Origin: Shinisaurus crocodilurus
Lineage: Eukaryota > Chordata > Lepidosauria > Squamata > Shinisauridae
NCBI GenBank assembly: GCA_021292165.1
Contig: CM037877.1
Location: 306,780,063 to 306,844,062 of the forward strand
DNA length: 64,000 nucleotides
Direction: 5' to 3'
This document shows, one piece after another, positions 1 through 10,554 of the stretch (position 1 is the stretch's first letter; every line of letters begins with the position of its first letter). Made by a program: the position numbers and the translations under genes. The notes under the pieces were generated by a model. The model was not told where the DNA came from. It saw nothing but the letters and a program-made list of their open reading frames with translations, and searched no databases.

Positions 1-47
1 AGCCCACAACTGTATTCCAGTAACTCTCAGAACCATTGAAAAACAAG

Positions 48-213
48 AGCCTTCTGGCATTTTAAAGACTGAACAGGTTCATTATGGCACAAGCTTTCAT
101 GGATGAGAGTCCATATTTGCATCATATGAAGTGGTCTTTAACCCACAAAAGTTCATGCCATACAAATCTGTTAGTCTTTCAGGGACCACAAGACTCTTGG
201 TCTGTTCTGCAGC
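48..213. repeat. Palindromic interspersed repeat, copy 1
   Basis: Two diverged inverted arms of about 55 bp face each other across a short centre. The left arm runs from the GAGCC near 48 to the AAGCTTTCATGG near 102; the right arm runs from about 150 to 213 and includes TGTTAGTCTTTC and GGACCACAAGACTC. A second, similarly folded copy lies at 22985-23140. The fold suggests a non-autonomous DNA transposon, but I could not define termini or a target duplication, so the class is open. Confidence 0.5.
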
Positions 214-496
214 AACAGATTAACACATCCCTGATAGCCCTGTGGAAGGTCTTGTAAACAGCTGGCCTTTTTCAGCCTTAGTATCCATGTCTCTGTGATC
301 TGAGATCAGCCTACTTCAGAGAACAACACAAGCACTTACGTGCCTTCTGTTCATCACCATCGTCTAATGGCCCCCCCCCGCTTCTTTTAATCTCCATCAG
401 TATGCCTTCCATTGTAGTTAAGATGATCTCTGTGCTTTGGATCTCTCCCAAGGCCCAGCAAATCCCTGGCTGAATTGCTCCATCTATGGAAGGACT

Positions 497-1634
497 GGGC
501 CAGATCTACACCTATTGGCTATTGCAGTACTGGATCGCTTCTGTTAATTGCAGGGTGCACGATGCACTCGCTTTCCAGTTCCGGCTGTGTTTGTCTTGCA
601 TTCTTGTTCCTCTGTTCTTCTGTAATTTCCTGGACTACCTTTATTATGGTTTTTCCTGTCATTGCGATTCCCGATTGCAGTACGTGGCTATCAGTGTGTG
701 CTCACCGGGCGCTGTCATTGCCTGTCTTGGTGTGGCTACGAAATTGTCCTCAGCGGGGTTAGCCAGTTGTTGCTGAGGGGTGAGGAACACTCGGCTTTTG
801 TCTCCCAAAGCTGGATTGGGCCTTTGGCAAAGCAGAGATTGCTTTCCCGCCCCCCCCGCCCGCCCCCACGGCTTCTCTCTCTTGCAAAGTGAACTGAAGA
901 GTACCGGTAAGTGCTTCCCCGCTCCCCTCCCTTTTGAAAAAATAAATGCCCAGTTCACTCCCCTTTCCCAAAGTACAACTAGCTGTAAATGAGCCAAAAT
1001 GCATGTCTACTCAGAAGTAAATCACATTATCTTCAATGGCCTTACTCAGAAGTGAATCACAAAGCGAATAGGACCTATCCAGGCTTCGGAGAAACAGCAG
1101 CAACTCTGAGATTGCTTTCCCGCCGCCCTCCTTCCCCATGGCTTCTTCTCTGAATGTCTACTCAGAAGTAAATCACATTATCTTCAATGGCCTTACTCAG
1201 AAGTAAATCACATTGATTTCAATGGAGCTTATACTTGGGAAACTTAGCAGGGGAGTAAGACTGCTTTGGGAAATTGGTTTTGGGTGGAGGGGAACCGGCG
1301 GGCGGGCCGATCCTGCTGGCCCCTCCCACACTCTTCCCTCTTCCTTCTCCATGATTTTTTTGTGAGGGGGCAGGAGGAACCTCCCCCCCCCCTTAAAAAA
1401 CACACCACAATCTCTCTCCTCTGCTCCTGTGCATAGATGATGTACCAAAAAACAATAACCTTTTCTCTGAAAGGGCCATTTCCCCGGCATGTGCTTAGGT
1501 GTGGGGTGGCAAAACGGAATGATTGTGGTACATTTAACAAAAGTGTGCGCTGTGAGTAGTGACTGCGGAACGTGAATATAGCAGTGCTGTAATGCTAACT
1601 TGACGATATACCATATAGTGTAGATCTGGCCTGG
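497..1634 (+). mobile_element. TIR element, GGCCAGATCTACAC family, copy 1
   Basis: The left end (GGGCCAGATCTACACC from 497) is matched in inverted orientation by the right end (GTGTAGATCTGGCCTGG, ending near 1634). Most of the interior is homologous, in reverse orientation, to 15440-16097, including the segments around 530-790 and 1370-1590. About 440 bp near 830-1270 has no counterpart in the other copy and looks like a secondary insertion. No transposase frame is present, so the copy is non-autonomous. Superfamily and target duplication are unresolved. Confidence 0.6.
1003..1204. repeat. Exact 51-bp direct repeat in an insertion
   Basis: The 51 bases 1003-1053 are repeated exactly at 1154-1204. 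Each unit carries the motif TACTCAGAAGTAAATCACAT, a motif type that recurs elsewhere in the window (9690-9740, 32530-32620, 60180-60215). It sits inside the extra segment of the 497-1634 element. The cause is probably a local tandem duplication of an inserted interspersed repeat. Confidence 0.7.
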
Positions 1635-1914
1635 CTTTATTTATATTAGATATCTGTATGCTACCCTTAAGGGAAAAGTCCTCCCAAGGACACAAACACG
1701 ATACAACAATGCACAGAGATAAAAACCAGCTAAAAATAAAAACACACTGTATAGTAGAATACAAAACTCAAACAAATCAAGAACAGCAGTTGAAGCCATC
1801 TTAGTTCAGTGGTCCATGAAAAAGACTCTTAGGAAAAGGCCAGAGAAAAGAAGCATGTCTTCTTCTGGTAATGACTTCCCCATCCTCTTCTGTTGCATCG
1901 CATCAAGAAAATGC
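1635..1914. other. No gene seen
   Basis: This stretch between the TIR element and the first CR1 is AT-richer than its surroundings. It has no open frame with recognisable similarity and no repeat I could identify. Confidence 0.4.
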
Positions 1915-2307
1915 TTATTATCCTTCAGAAGAGGAGACTGAGGGGAGATATGATCACACTCTTCCAGTATTTGAAGGGATGTCACACAGAGGAGGGCAAA
2001 GATCTCTTCTCGTTCATCCCAGTTTGCAGGACACGGAATAATGGGCTCAAGTTACAGGAACCTAGATTCCACCTAAACATCAGGAAAAATTTCCTGACTG
2101 TCAGAGCAATAAGACAATGGAATCAACTACCTAGGGAGGTGGTGGGCTCTCCCACTCTGGAGGCATTCAAGGTGCAGCTGGACAGACATCTGTCAGAGAT
2201 GCTTTCACCTGGATTCCTGCATTGAGCAGGGGGTTGGACTCGATGGCCTTGTAGGCCCCTTCCAACTCTACTTTTCTATGATTCTATGATTCTATGATTC
2301 TATGATC
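1915..2307 (+). mobile_element. CR1 LINE, 5'-truncated, 3' end intact
   Basis: The sequence encodes the C-terminal part of the CR1 reverse transcriptase protein (the [21 protein letters not shown] block, then [27 protein letters not shown] in parts). It ends in the diagnostic tandem ATTCTATG units (2278-2307). Only about 390 bp of a multi-kilobase element remain. The open frame at 1893-2225 is part of it and is not a host gene. Confidence 0.93.
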
Positions 2308-2940
2308 CTCAATTTCCTGATTTCTGTTCATCATCTATAGCTGAAGGGTCTCCCAAGTCTGACCAGGTTGCCTTTCGCAAGTGTCAGCTTGTCATATTCG
2401 CTGGTGTGCCATCTGACCTGCCATCTGTGGCCGTGTGCTGTGATCATTCAGCCTGGGTATCACCAGGACAACGGTCACAGCCTTCTCCTCAAACTCTGGC
2501 ATGATGACACTTCTGGAGTTTGGTGTAATAGCAACTTCTGCTCCTGCTGGATGGTTTGCTCAGATAGCCTCTCTACAGATCCATCTCCCAGTAACTCAAC
2601 TGTATCTGAATCCTCGTTCACTTCTGGCTTGTGCATCGCTGATGAGACTTCATGCAGTCCAGGAGCACAAGCCTCGGGCACAGGAATCAAATTTCTGCTG
2701 CAGACTGTGAGGATTAAACGTCCAGTCTGACCTCTTTAAAATGCGTTCCACTGCCAGCCTTTCCTGTTCTGGCCAATCATACCCTTCTCTTCTTGCAGTC
2801 TGGCCACAATTTCCAGACTTTGCCTCTCGGGAAATTCATTTAATTGAAAGGCAGATCGCAGACCTGGCCTCTCCTAAATAAAGCACACCGAAAAAGTAAG
2901 CACATTTCCCAGAATCCAGCCTCGGCAAGCAGTGGGGCTC
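2308..2940. other. Unassigned; possible retroelement protein remnant
   Basis: No recognisable gene. On the minus strand, roughly 2850 down to 2475, discontinuous frames read as hydrophilic, Glu/Gln-rich protein (for example NEFPERQSLEIVARLQEEK and LSEQTIQQEQKLLLHQ), interrupted by frame changes. That is the look of a decayed gag-like coding region, but I recognise no domain. A short TTTATTTATTTATTTGATTT LINE/SINE tail follows at about 2946. Confidence 0.25.
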
Positions 2941-3690
2941 CAAAACAACATTTATTTATTTATTTGATTTATACCCCGCCTTTCTACACAAAGAAAATGG
3001 CACTCAGTGTGTGTGGTCAACCGCCCGCACCCCTGCTGTTGCCCAAAGCTTTCATCTGACCGACACCGGGTGGCTCCATCCGCCCTCATCTGAGCAGCTC
3101 TGGCTGGAGGACAATCCTGTTCATGAGGCTAACTAAGGAAGACACCCAGGGTTGGGTTTGGTGCTTCAGGATAACGAAGAGGCAGCTGCTGGAATAATTA
3201 ACACCAGTACTTCAGGAGGTTTTGTATAATTACTTTCATATAATCATGGTATACCCATTGTTATGAATGGTATAATAATAACTGCTCTTGTGGGAAGAGT
3301 AACAAAAATTAATACAGGCGTGGAGCATTGGTTTATGGGGCATTGGTCAAGTATGAACTGGAGTAACCTCTGGACTGAGAATACGTGAGAGAGAGAGATT
3401 GTGAAAGGTGAAAGTTCTAAGTGTGCCTGTCTGTCTTAGTACAGAAATAAGTAGGGAACCTACACTCACAAGCAACGCACGTTAGACTCCAGCAAAAGAT
3501 CCTGGCACCTCTTGGGGTAGCGCGGGGTTGGTGCAACTGGGGGTTGGTGCAACTGGCAAGTAGGGGTGCCAGCTTCAACTCTATCCAGTTGTAACACCAC
3601 GTCCATAATACTTTATAACTAATAAAAAACAATATCTACGACATTTCCTGACTGAATTAACAATCACAGCTTTGGGTTAGTTATCTAGTC
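2941..3690. other. Mostly unassigned, LINE tail at left edge
   Basis: At 2946-2990 a TTTATTTATTTATTT run followed by ACCCCGCCTTTCTAC resembles the reversed 3' tail of an L2-like LINE or its SINE. Nothing recognisable was seen in the remainder. Confidence 0.35.
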
Positions 3691-4545
3691 AACCTTGGGT
3701 CCCCAGATGTTTTTGGCCCAAAACTCCCAGCATGCTGGGAGTTGTAGGCCAAAAACATAGAATCATAGAATCATAGAAAAGTAGAGTTGGAAGGGGCCTA
3801 CAAGGCCATTGAGTCCAACCCCCTGCTCAATGCAGGAATCTAGGTCAAAGCATCTCTGACAGATGTCTGTCCAGCTGCACCTTGAATGCCTCCAGAGTGG
3901 GAGAGCCCACAACCTCCCTAGGTAGTTGATTTCATTGTCTTATTGCTCTGACAGTCAGGAAATTTTTCCTGATGTTTAGGTGGAATCTAGGTTCCTGTAA
4001 CTTGAGCCCATTATTCCGTGTCCTGCAAACTGGGATGACCGAGAAGAGATCTTTGCCCTCCTCTGTGTGACATCCCTTCAAATACTGGAAGAGTGCGATC
4101 ATATCTCCCCTCAGTCTCCTCTTCTGAAGGCTAAACATGCCCAGTTCTTTCAGTCTCTCCTCATAGAGCCTTGTTTCCAGTCCCTTTATCATCCTTGTTG
4201 CCCTCCTCTGAACCCTCTCCAGTTTGTCTATGTCCTTCTTAAAGTGAGGTGCCCAGAACTGGACGCAGTACTCAAGATGAGGCCTAACCAGTGCCGAGTA
4301 AAGGGGAATTATCACTTCCCGCGATTTGGAAGCTATACTTCTATTAATACAGCCCAAAATTGCATTTGCCTTCTTTGCAGCCACATCGCATTGCTGGCTC
4401 ATATTCAGTTTGTGATCTACCACAATTCCAAGATCCTTCTCACTTGTAGTCTTGTTGAGCCAAGTTTCCCCCATTCTGTAACTCTGCATTTGGTTTCCTC
4501 TCCCTAGGTGCAGCACATCTGGGGACCCAAGGTTGGAGACCACTG
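3691..4545. mobile_element. Palindromic hAT-like MITE split by a CR1
   Basis: The left half (3691-3758, CCTTGGGTCCCCAGATG then CTCCCAGCATGCTGGGAG) and right half (4517-4545, ATCTGGGGACCCAAGGTTGG then CACTG) make one palindromic element of the family at 24353, 28980, 53127, 61647 and 62831. The 3757-4516 CR1 lies between them. The outermost left TIR bases are missing. Confidence 0.75.
3757..4516 (-). mobile_element. CR1 LINE, truncated, inserted in a MITE
   Basis: Reading on the minus strand, about 760 bp of the CR1 3' region end in inverted ATTCTATG units at 3757-3777. The minus frame 4543-3932 covers the post-RT C-terminal region (TSEKDLGIVVDHKLNMSQQ, then the YCVQFWAPH and MIKGLETR blocks). 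It interrupts the palindromic element 3691-4545, so it is younger than that element. Confidence 0.93.
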
Positions 4546-5009
4546 AGTTAAACTGTCCAGTCTTTCCTACCTGCTCCCCTGATTCTTCACTTCTGGACCT
4601 GCTTGGTCATCTCTCCCTCCCTCTCTTTCTGCCACTTGGGGTCCGTTTGCTTCAAAGTTGAGCTAGACTTGAGATGGAGTTCTGTGTCTCTTTTTCTTAG
4701 TCGCTCTGGAAGGCAGCGGTGGCCAGGAGCAGAGAAGAGGCTCTCCACCCGTTGGCCCTTTATTCACTACAAATCCCCCGCCCGCCCAGCTGCTTTTCTT
4801 CTCCTGCCCCCCCCCCATTTCTTTTCTCCCACTAGTAGAAAAGCATCTGGAGCAGGAGGAGAAACACTGAAGCGGTTCCTTCCTCCCCCACTTGTCTGCT
4901 GCCACTGGCAGCCTCTCAAGGTAACATCCGACTGTCAAATCAAAGGACCCCCAGGGAATGAGTAGTTTGGCCCACAGATTGACGACGCCGGCACTGTGGA
5001 CCTAGGAAG

Positions 5010-5175
5010 TGGCCTCATGCCAAGTCGGCCCATCGGTCCATTTCGCTGAGTATTGCTCGCGCTGACTGGCAGCGGCTCTCCAGCGTTTCAGAGAGGAGGG
5101 TTTCTTTCCCAGCTTTCCCAGCGACTGATACTGGGGCCATCCGCATGCAGAGCAGATGCTCTGCCACTAGAGGTG
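5010..5175 (-). repeat. tRNA-derived SINE fragment (reverse)
   Basis: CGCTGACTGGCAGCGGCTCTCC followed by a degenerate B-box region and CCGCATGCAGAGCAGATGCT then CTGCCACTAG is the reversed head of a tRNA-derived SINE. The same arrangement recurs at 40585-40755 and 57960-58150. Confidence 0.6.
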
Positions 5176-5327
5176 TCAGAGGAATCCACAACAGATTCAG
5201 GTGAGTTTGGATTTCTATGAATCCGGCCTGTGGATTCTGCAGCGAACCGGCTTTTTCGGAGTCATGCGGATCACGCGGTCTTGCGGAGCAGTTTTTCACT
5301 TGTGTGTGTGTGTGTGGGAGGGGCGGG

Positions 5328-5445
5328 CTTGTGCAAATTCACATAAACTAATGCACATTAGTGCAAGTGTGCAAGGGCACATTACTGCTAATCTGCCCTT
5401 GTTCTAATGCACGAATGTGCATTAGTTTATGTGAATTTGCACAAG
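5328..5445. repeat. Hairpin with perfect 32-bp arms
   Basis: Bases 5328-5359 are the exact reverse complement of 5414-5445, around a 54-base centre that itself contains CAAGGGCA and TGCCCTTG in inverted order. The arms contain TTCACATAAACTAATGCACA. A perfect match of this length implies a young foldback or recent gene conversion. It lies inside an unclassified repeat-like region (5180-5560). No frame or known family was recognised. Confidence 0.9.
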
Positions 5446-6256
5446 TAGAATGAAATCCTGGTAAAGGAACCGGATCCTGTCAATGAGCGGAGGGCGGAGC
5501 GAAAGACGCCCGGCAATCCACAAAACACGGACGGAGCAGATTTGACAAAGTCCACCGTCGATCCCTGTCTTCTCCTCAGCAAGGAAGGGCCCTGTCGTGG
5601 GCCGACCCTTCAAGCGCACACTCTGGCAGTCTGAAGCAGGATACGCCACCAAAGGACCCCTCCCTAAATAAATATTGCATTGGCGGAAATTGGACCTGGG
5701 CCCCCTGCGGGGCAGGCAAGAATTCTGCCACTAAGCCACCGGTGTGCCTTCAGGGTGTTCATTCCTGGCGTGTCCTAGTTTAGGCTTCGGGCCACTGCTG
5801 TGTTCTTCCTGACGGCGGAATCTGCATTTTCTTCTCTTCTCACTCATCCCTGCTCTTCTCCTAAGGCTTCTGGATTCAATCATGACTCAAGGGGAAGATA
5901 GTCCAGCTCTATAGGCAGGATAAGGGAATCCTGTCACAATCCCCCCACTCCAATCTATTCCTGTTCTCTAGTAGGGGACACAACTCCCATCACATTGTCC
6001 CCGTCCCCCCCATCCCCACAAGGTTTCAGAGATGAAAACAGGGACATGCTGGTAACACCCCAATTCTGATAGCATGGAACAATGCCTGAGGCCCCCCCCC
6101 CCATTGCATGTTGTTGAAGTCTCGACTCTGCCTGCTCTCTGCTGTATTCATTCAGTTACTCAGCCATAGCTGACCCCCTCCCCATCCGAATGCCAGGAGG
6201 GTGTTTGCAATTTTGCTTAAAGATATAAGCAACAAACTCAACTGTCCTACAATATC
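5446..6256. other. Unassigned
   Basis: No gene was recognised. A tRNA-like box (CAAGAATTCTGCCACTAAGC, near 5718) suggests a SINE fragment at 5690-5745. A poly-C tract occurs at about 6093. Confidence 0.35.
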
Positions 6257-6960
6257 TTGGCTCAACAATACTAAAAGTGAGAAGGACCTTGGAATTGTGG
6301 TAGAGCACAAGCTGAATATGAACCAGCAATGTGATGTGTCTGTAAAAAAGGCAAATGCTATTTTGGGCTGCATTAATAGAAGTACAGCTTCCAAATCGCG
6401 TGAAGTCCTAGTTCCCCTCTACTCAGCACTGGTTCGGCCTCATCTTGAGTACTGCGTCCAGTTCTGGGCACCACACTTAAGAATGATGCAGACAAACTGG
6501 AAAGGGCTCAGAGGAGGGCAACAAAAATGATAAAGGGACTGGAAACAAAGCCCTATGAGGAGAGACTGAAGGAACTGGGCATGTTTAGCCTTCAGAAGAG
6601 AAGACTGAGGGGAGATATGAGAGTGCTCTTCAAGTACTTGAAAGGCTGTCACACAGAGAAGGACCAGGATCTCTTCTCGACCATCCCAGATTGTAAGACA
6701 TGGAATAATGATCTCAAGTTACAGGAGGCCAGATTCCACCTGGACATCAGGAAAAAATTCCTGACGGTTAGAGCAATACGCCAATGGAACCAACTACCTA
6801 GCGAGGTGGTGGGCTCTCCCACTCTGGAGGCATTCAAGGTGCAGCTGGACAATAATCTGTCAGGGATGCTTTGACCTGGATTCCTGCATTGAGCAGGGGG
6901 TTGGACTTGATGGCCTTAGAGGCCCCTTCTAACTCTACTGTTCTACAATGATTCTATGAT
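6257..6960 (+). mobile_element. CR1 LINE, 5'-truncated
   Basis: About 700 bp of the CR1 3' region. Two overlapping frames (6201-6530 and 6527-6874) together read the C-terminal CR1 protein from EKDLGIVVEHKLNM through QWNQLPSEVVGSPTLEAFK; a frameshift near 6500 separates them. The 3' end shows degenerate ATTCTATG units at about 6950. The copy is inactive. Confidence 0.92.
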
Positions 6961-7244
6961 CATTGTAAACCACCCAGAGAGCCTCAGCTATTGGGTGGCA
7001 TAGAAATCTAATAACTGAAATGAAATATGTTGTCAATGGTTCCAGGTATGCCTCAGCCACCACAGCGTGTGAAATGGCAGGCAGTGTGCTGCAGTGTGCC
7101 CCAGTGTTCATGCACATGCATTTACATGGATGTGGGCTGGAGATAAGATGCATCTCCCCATCCACGCTGAGATTTAACTTCTAGAGACCCCCGCAGGGAG
7201 GAAGCTGAGCCCTGAACAAGGACATGTGGCATTAATACTATACA

Positions 7245-7445
7245 GCAGGGATGGGGAAGCCTGAGGGCCGGATTCCATTTCGGGCAAGGTCTCCGGGGCC
7301 GAAGGCAAAAGGGCTGAGGCCAAAATACCAGCATATTTTAGCTTCGAGCTCTTACTGCCCGCTGGGACCAGGGGGATCCTGGAGGGCCAGATTGAGACTC
7401 CAGGCAGGCTGGATTTGGCCCTCGGGCCATTGGTCCCTCACCCTG
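7245..7445. mobile_element. hAT-like MITE (CAGGGATGGGGAA ends)
   Basis: Starts CAGGGATGGGGAAGCC and ends TTGGTCCCTCACCCTG, which are degenerate inverted ends. The interior has the GGGCCGGATT / GGATTTGGCCCTCGGGCC arms typical of a widespread vertebrate hAT MITE. The flanking 8-mers are only partly similar, so the target duplication is not secure. Confidence 0.6.
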
Positions 7446-7564
7446 GTACATAGCAGGCTTTGAAACAAGCATCTCCAAGAGGCAAAAAGCAGGGACAGAA
7501 CTGGGAGAGTGTTCAGGGGCAGGACCAGAAAAGAGGGGCCGCTCCTCATAGAGAGAGCGAGAGA

Positions 7565-8522
7565 GAGCCTTTCTACACAAGGCATTTATTGTGCACTCGT
7601 GATTCCTCACTCACGGCAGTTTGTGGGTGCTTTACACAACGTCTTCATCCTCCAGGGCCTCTCCTGTTTTTTGTAGCCATTTCCGCAGCTTTTTTTTAGG
7701 AAAGCCTGGTATTATCTGTGAATGGCAGCATGAAATCCTTGTGTATTTGTGCAATTTCGCTATACCACAGTGCCACCTAGTGGTTGTGTAATGGAACATA
7801 TAGAAAGGCAGAGAAAGAAACCACCCAGAAAAAAAGGGGGGTGTCAAGGTTCCGCTACTGCAGGGACCCCTTGATCTGCCTTGGAAGATCTCTGCCTCTT
7901 CCCAAAGCCTCTCCCTCTCTAGGGGATCAAGTCCTTTGCCTGCTTCCAGTAACGTGGGTGTAGGCTGTAGACGTGTTGAATAAGTCACTCCAAACTCTCA
8001 GTAAACAACAGCACTTTACTTATTATATGAGGGTATTTACTTAATAGAGTGGTTATAATTCAAAAGCAAGTATGTTAAAATAAAACAAACAATCCAATGT
8101 TCTCTAGTTTAACTTCAGACTACCTATCTCCTATGCAGCCAGTCTCTCCCTCTCTGCTTCTCTCTCTGCTCTTTCTGCTTCTGCAGTCAGGCTCCCACTC
8201 TGCACTAACTGCTAGCTGACCACACCCCACACACATATATAGCCTTCCCAGGAATGGAAGGTTATAATCATGTGACCTTGAATAGGAGATCTAATTCTTA
8301 ACTTCTATTGGGTAGACTAAAACTCTCAAACTCCCCCTCCCATCCAAGTGTTTGGGCCTTCAGGCTTCAACAAACTGAATCCTGAGTAGGCCTCAACAAA
8401 CCCAATCCTGTGTAGGCCTCAATCCCTTACAGGGGGGAGGAGCCAGTCTTAATCCCACAAAGTATCCAGAAGCAGAAGCCTCAGTAAAGTGGCAGGTTAA
8501 AAACCTCATGTAGAGAAGCCCG
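7565..8522. mobile_element. TIR element (GCCTTTCTACAC), split by solo LTR
   Basis: Left end GAGCCTTTCTACACAAGG and right end CCTCATGTAGAGAAGCCC are degenerate inverted repeats. The interior segment at 7736-7796 (TACCACAGTGCCACCTAGTG) matches the second copy at 34460-34530. The 7842-8431 LTR-like insertion accounts for most of its length. No coding capacity is seen. Confidence 0.6.
7842..8431 (-). mobile_element. Candidate solo LTR
   Basis: A 590-bp segment begins TGTCAAGG and ends CCTTACA. It is flanked on both sides by six G residues, compatible with a 5-6 bp target duplication. Read on the minus strand it starts TGTAAGGG, carries a TATATA box (inside 8230-8242), and ends CCTTGACA, an order that fits U3-R-U5. 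No internal retroviral region lies next to it. G-run flanks are weak proof of a duplication, so the class (ERV or Gypsy) is undecided. Confidence 0.6.
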
Positions 8523-9690
8523 GAGAGTCGGAGAGAATGCTGTCCAGCAGTGCACTAGGACCTGGACTTGAACATCCTGGTCTTGAGTTGCATGATGAGT
8601 CTCTGTCTCCAGTCAAAGGACTTTGGCTCCCGCCTTCCCACCCATCACTGAATCGGGGTTGCTTCCTGCCCCCGCAGGTGTCCTTGAAAATGAGAATCCA
8701 GACCATCTGGTTTGGGGGTCCTTGTCAGGAAGGAGCTGAGGTATTGTACTGGTTCCTAACGCAGGATCCACCCTGGGGAGAATGTGAAGAGCAAAGCTCT
8801 ACCACATCTGTTTTGCTGCACATGTGTGCTTGTACACACTCAGATACACACAGAACCTGAATGTAGTCGTGTGCTTAAACACAGCACATGTCAATTTCTC
8901 TCTCTCCTATATACACACAGACACTGTAGCATTCCTCACATGTCCGACTTACATACACATCGAAAGTTCCCTTTAATATTGGAATAGCCGGTCCATTAGC
9001 TGGTCATCTGGCCAAGTTGTACAAGCTGCCCCTCCCCCATTTGGCATTCCCAGACACCCCCCCTCTTTCTTTGGCTAGCTGAGCTGCTCTTGGGTGTGAC
9101 TGATTCTGCTTCCTGTTACCAGGGAAACTCAGAGTCCCACCCCCGGGATTTGGCAGGTGAAGCATCTGCAGGCACTCATCTCTGCTAAAAACGGAGCCTC
9201 TTCCATTTATTGCTATGGAGAGCTGATGTGCCCAGTATCGATCGCTGGCTGTGCCAAGCATTCCTTTTCTCCTGATGCAGCTGTGGTTTGCAGGAGGGTT
9301 CCTGCCCCCCCCCCCCTCCGGCTGAAACGCAGCCTATTTTCAAAATAACCAGTGCCTTATTGCAAAAGGTCATGGAAACTGACAATGGGTGAAAAGAAAA
9401 CAGCGACCACCCACCCAGGAATGTCTTTTTGGGATGAGGGTGTACAATCGTAAGCCCCCAAAGTTGCCTGGTGTTCCTGAAAGATCCTTAATTCTTAAAC
9501 ACCACTGTTATTTCAGAACCCGAAGTTCCCAGGGAAGTTTCATGCATGTTGCACAGGTCCTTCTGTGAGACACAGTCATCTGGCCAAGTTGTTCACATTG
9601 CAGCAGCCAAAGCCAGCTCCACAAACTGAGTAGCTGGGTCGCCTCTCATCTCCAGCTGCTGAATTACTTACAGAGAGGTTCTTTTTGTTT
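8523..9690. other. Unassigned, with an 18-bp direct repeat
   Basis: No gene was recognised. The 18-mer GTCATCTGGCCAAGTTGT occurs at 9003-9020 and exactly again at 9575-9592. It could be a long target duplication around a 554-bp insertion, although no poly-A or other retroposon tail is visible before the second copy. A CA/CACA-rich patch lies at 8820-8940. Confidence 0.4.
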
Positions 9691-10414
9691 ACTCAGAAGT
9701 CACCCCACTATAATCAATAGGATTCACTCCTCAGTAAGGGTGTTTAGGGTTGCGGCCTCAGAGGAGCTACTTTTTTGGAATACTGCAGGTGAATCAAAAC
9801 TAGGAGGGCTTGCAGACAACACCGAGGATGAAGATAAAATCCAGTCAGTGGATACTGTGGGCTGTGCAAAGAACGGCTTCCCCTTGCCTCCATCAGCACT
9901 GTTTCCTGTCTCTTTTCTGCTGGTTTGTGTTTTGCTTTTGCATCACTTTTACAGGGACAATTTCTACATTATGGCTTTGTTAAAAAGGAAGAAGAAACAA
10001 CCCCAGGCATAATTGCACAGACAGATATGGAAACCTCAGAGAGAAGCGTACGAGGCAACTGCTCACAAATGCCGCTCCCTCCCACATCTGGCAAACCGGG
10101 CTCGATACACATTTGTGTGGCATCCAATATCTTCTTATGCTGGGGCTGGGGGTGAAGGGTTACACAGCTATGGGGAATGCATGGGGAGGCAGAAGACAAC
10201 AAGGCAAGCCGAGCAGACACACAGCAACAAGGAGAAATGCATGAAGTAGTCTTCCGGAGAGTTTCCATCTCTTGCTAATCTTTCTTCATCCAGACCTGAT
10301 TTTCACAGAGGTGGGTGGGTTGACAAGCAAAAGGCAAGGCCTACAGTCCAGCACATTCCTATTGGTTTAAATAAGCCTAACTCTTCCTGGCAGCATCTCT
10401 GGTGAAAGGACCAA
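9691..10414. other. Unassigned
   Basis: A TACTCAGAAGT-type repeat fragment occurs at 9690-9740. The rest has no recognised gene. Small frames at 9740-10249 show no domain or signal I can name. Confidence 0.35.
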
Positions 10415-10530
10415 GCAGCAGCTGATGGGGAAAAGTCTCAACCTGAGGACCTGGAGGGCTGCTATGGCCTGTCAGAGTGGTCAATATTGGACTAGATGGA
10501 CCAACGGTCTGACTCAGTATATGTGGTTCT
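10415..10530 (+). repeat. SINE 3' fragment
   Basis: TGGACTAGATGGACCAACGG followed by TCTGACTCAGTATATG is the 3' part of a reptile SINE/CR1-like repeat, with diverged upstream sequence. Confidence 0.5.
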
Positions 10531-10554
10531 GGGCCTGTGACTTCACAAAGCTAT

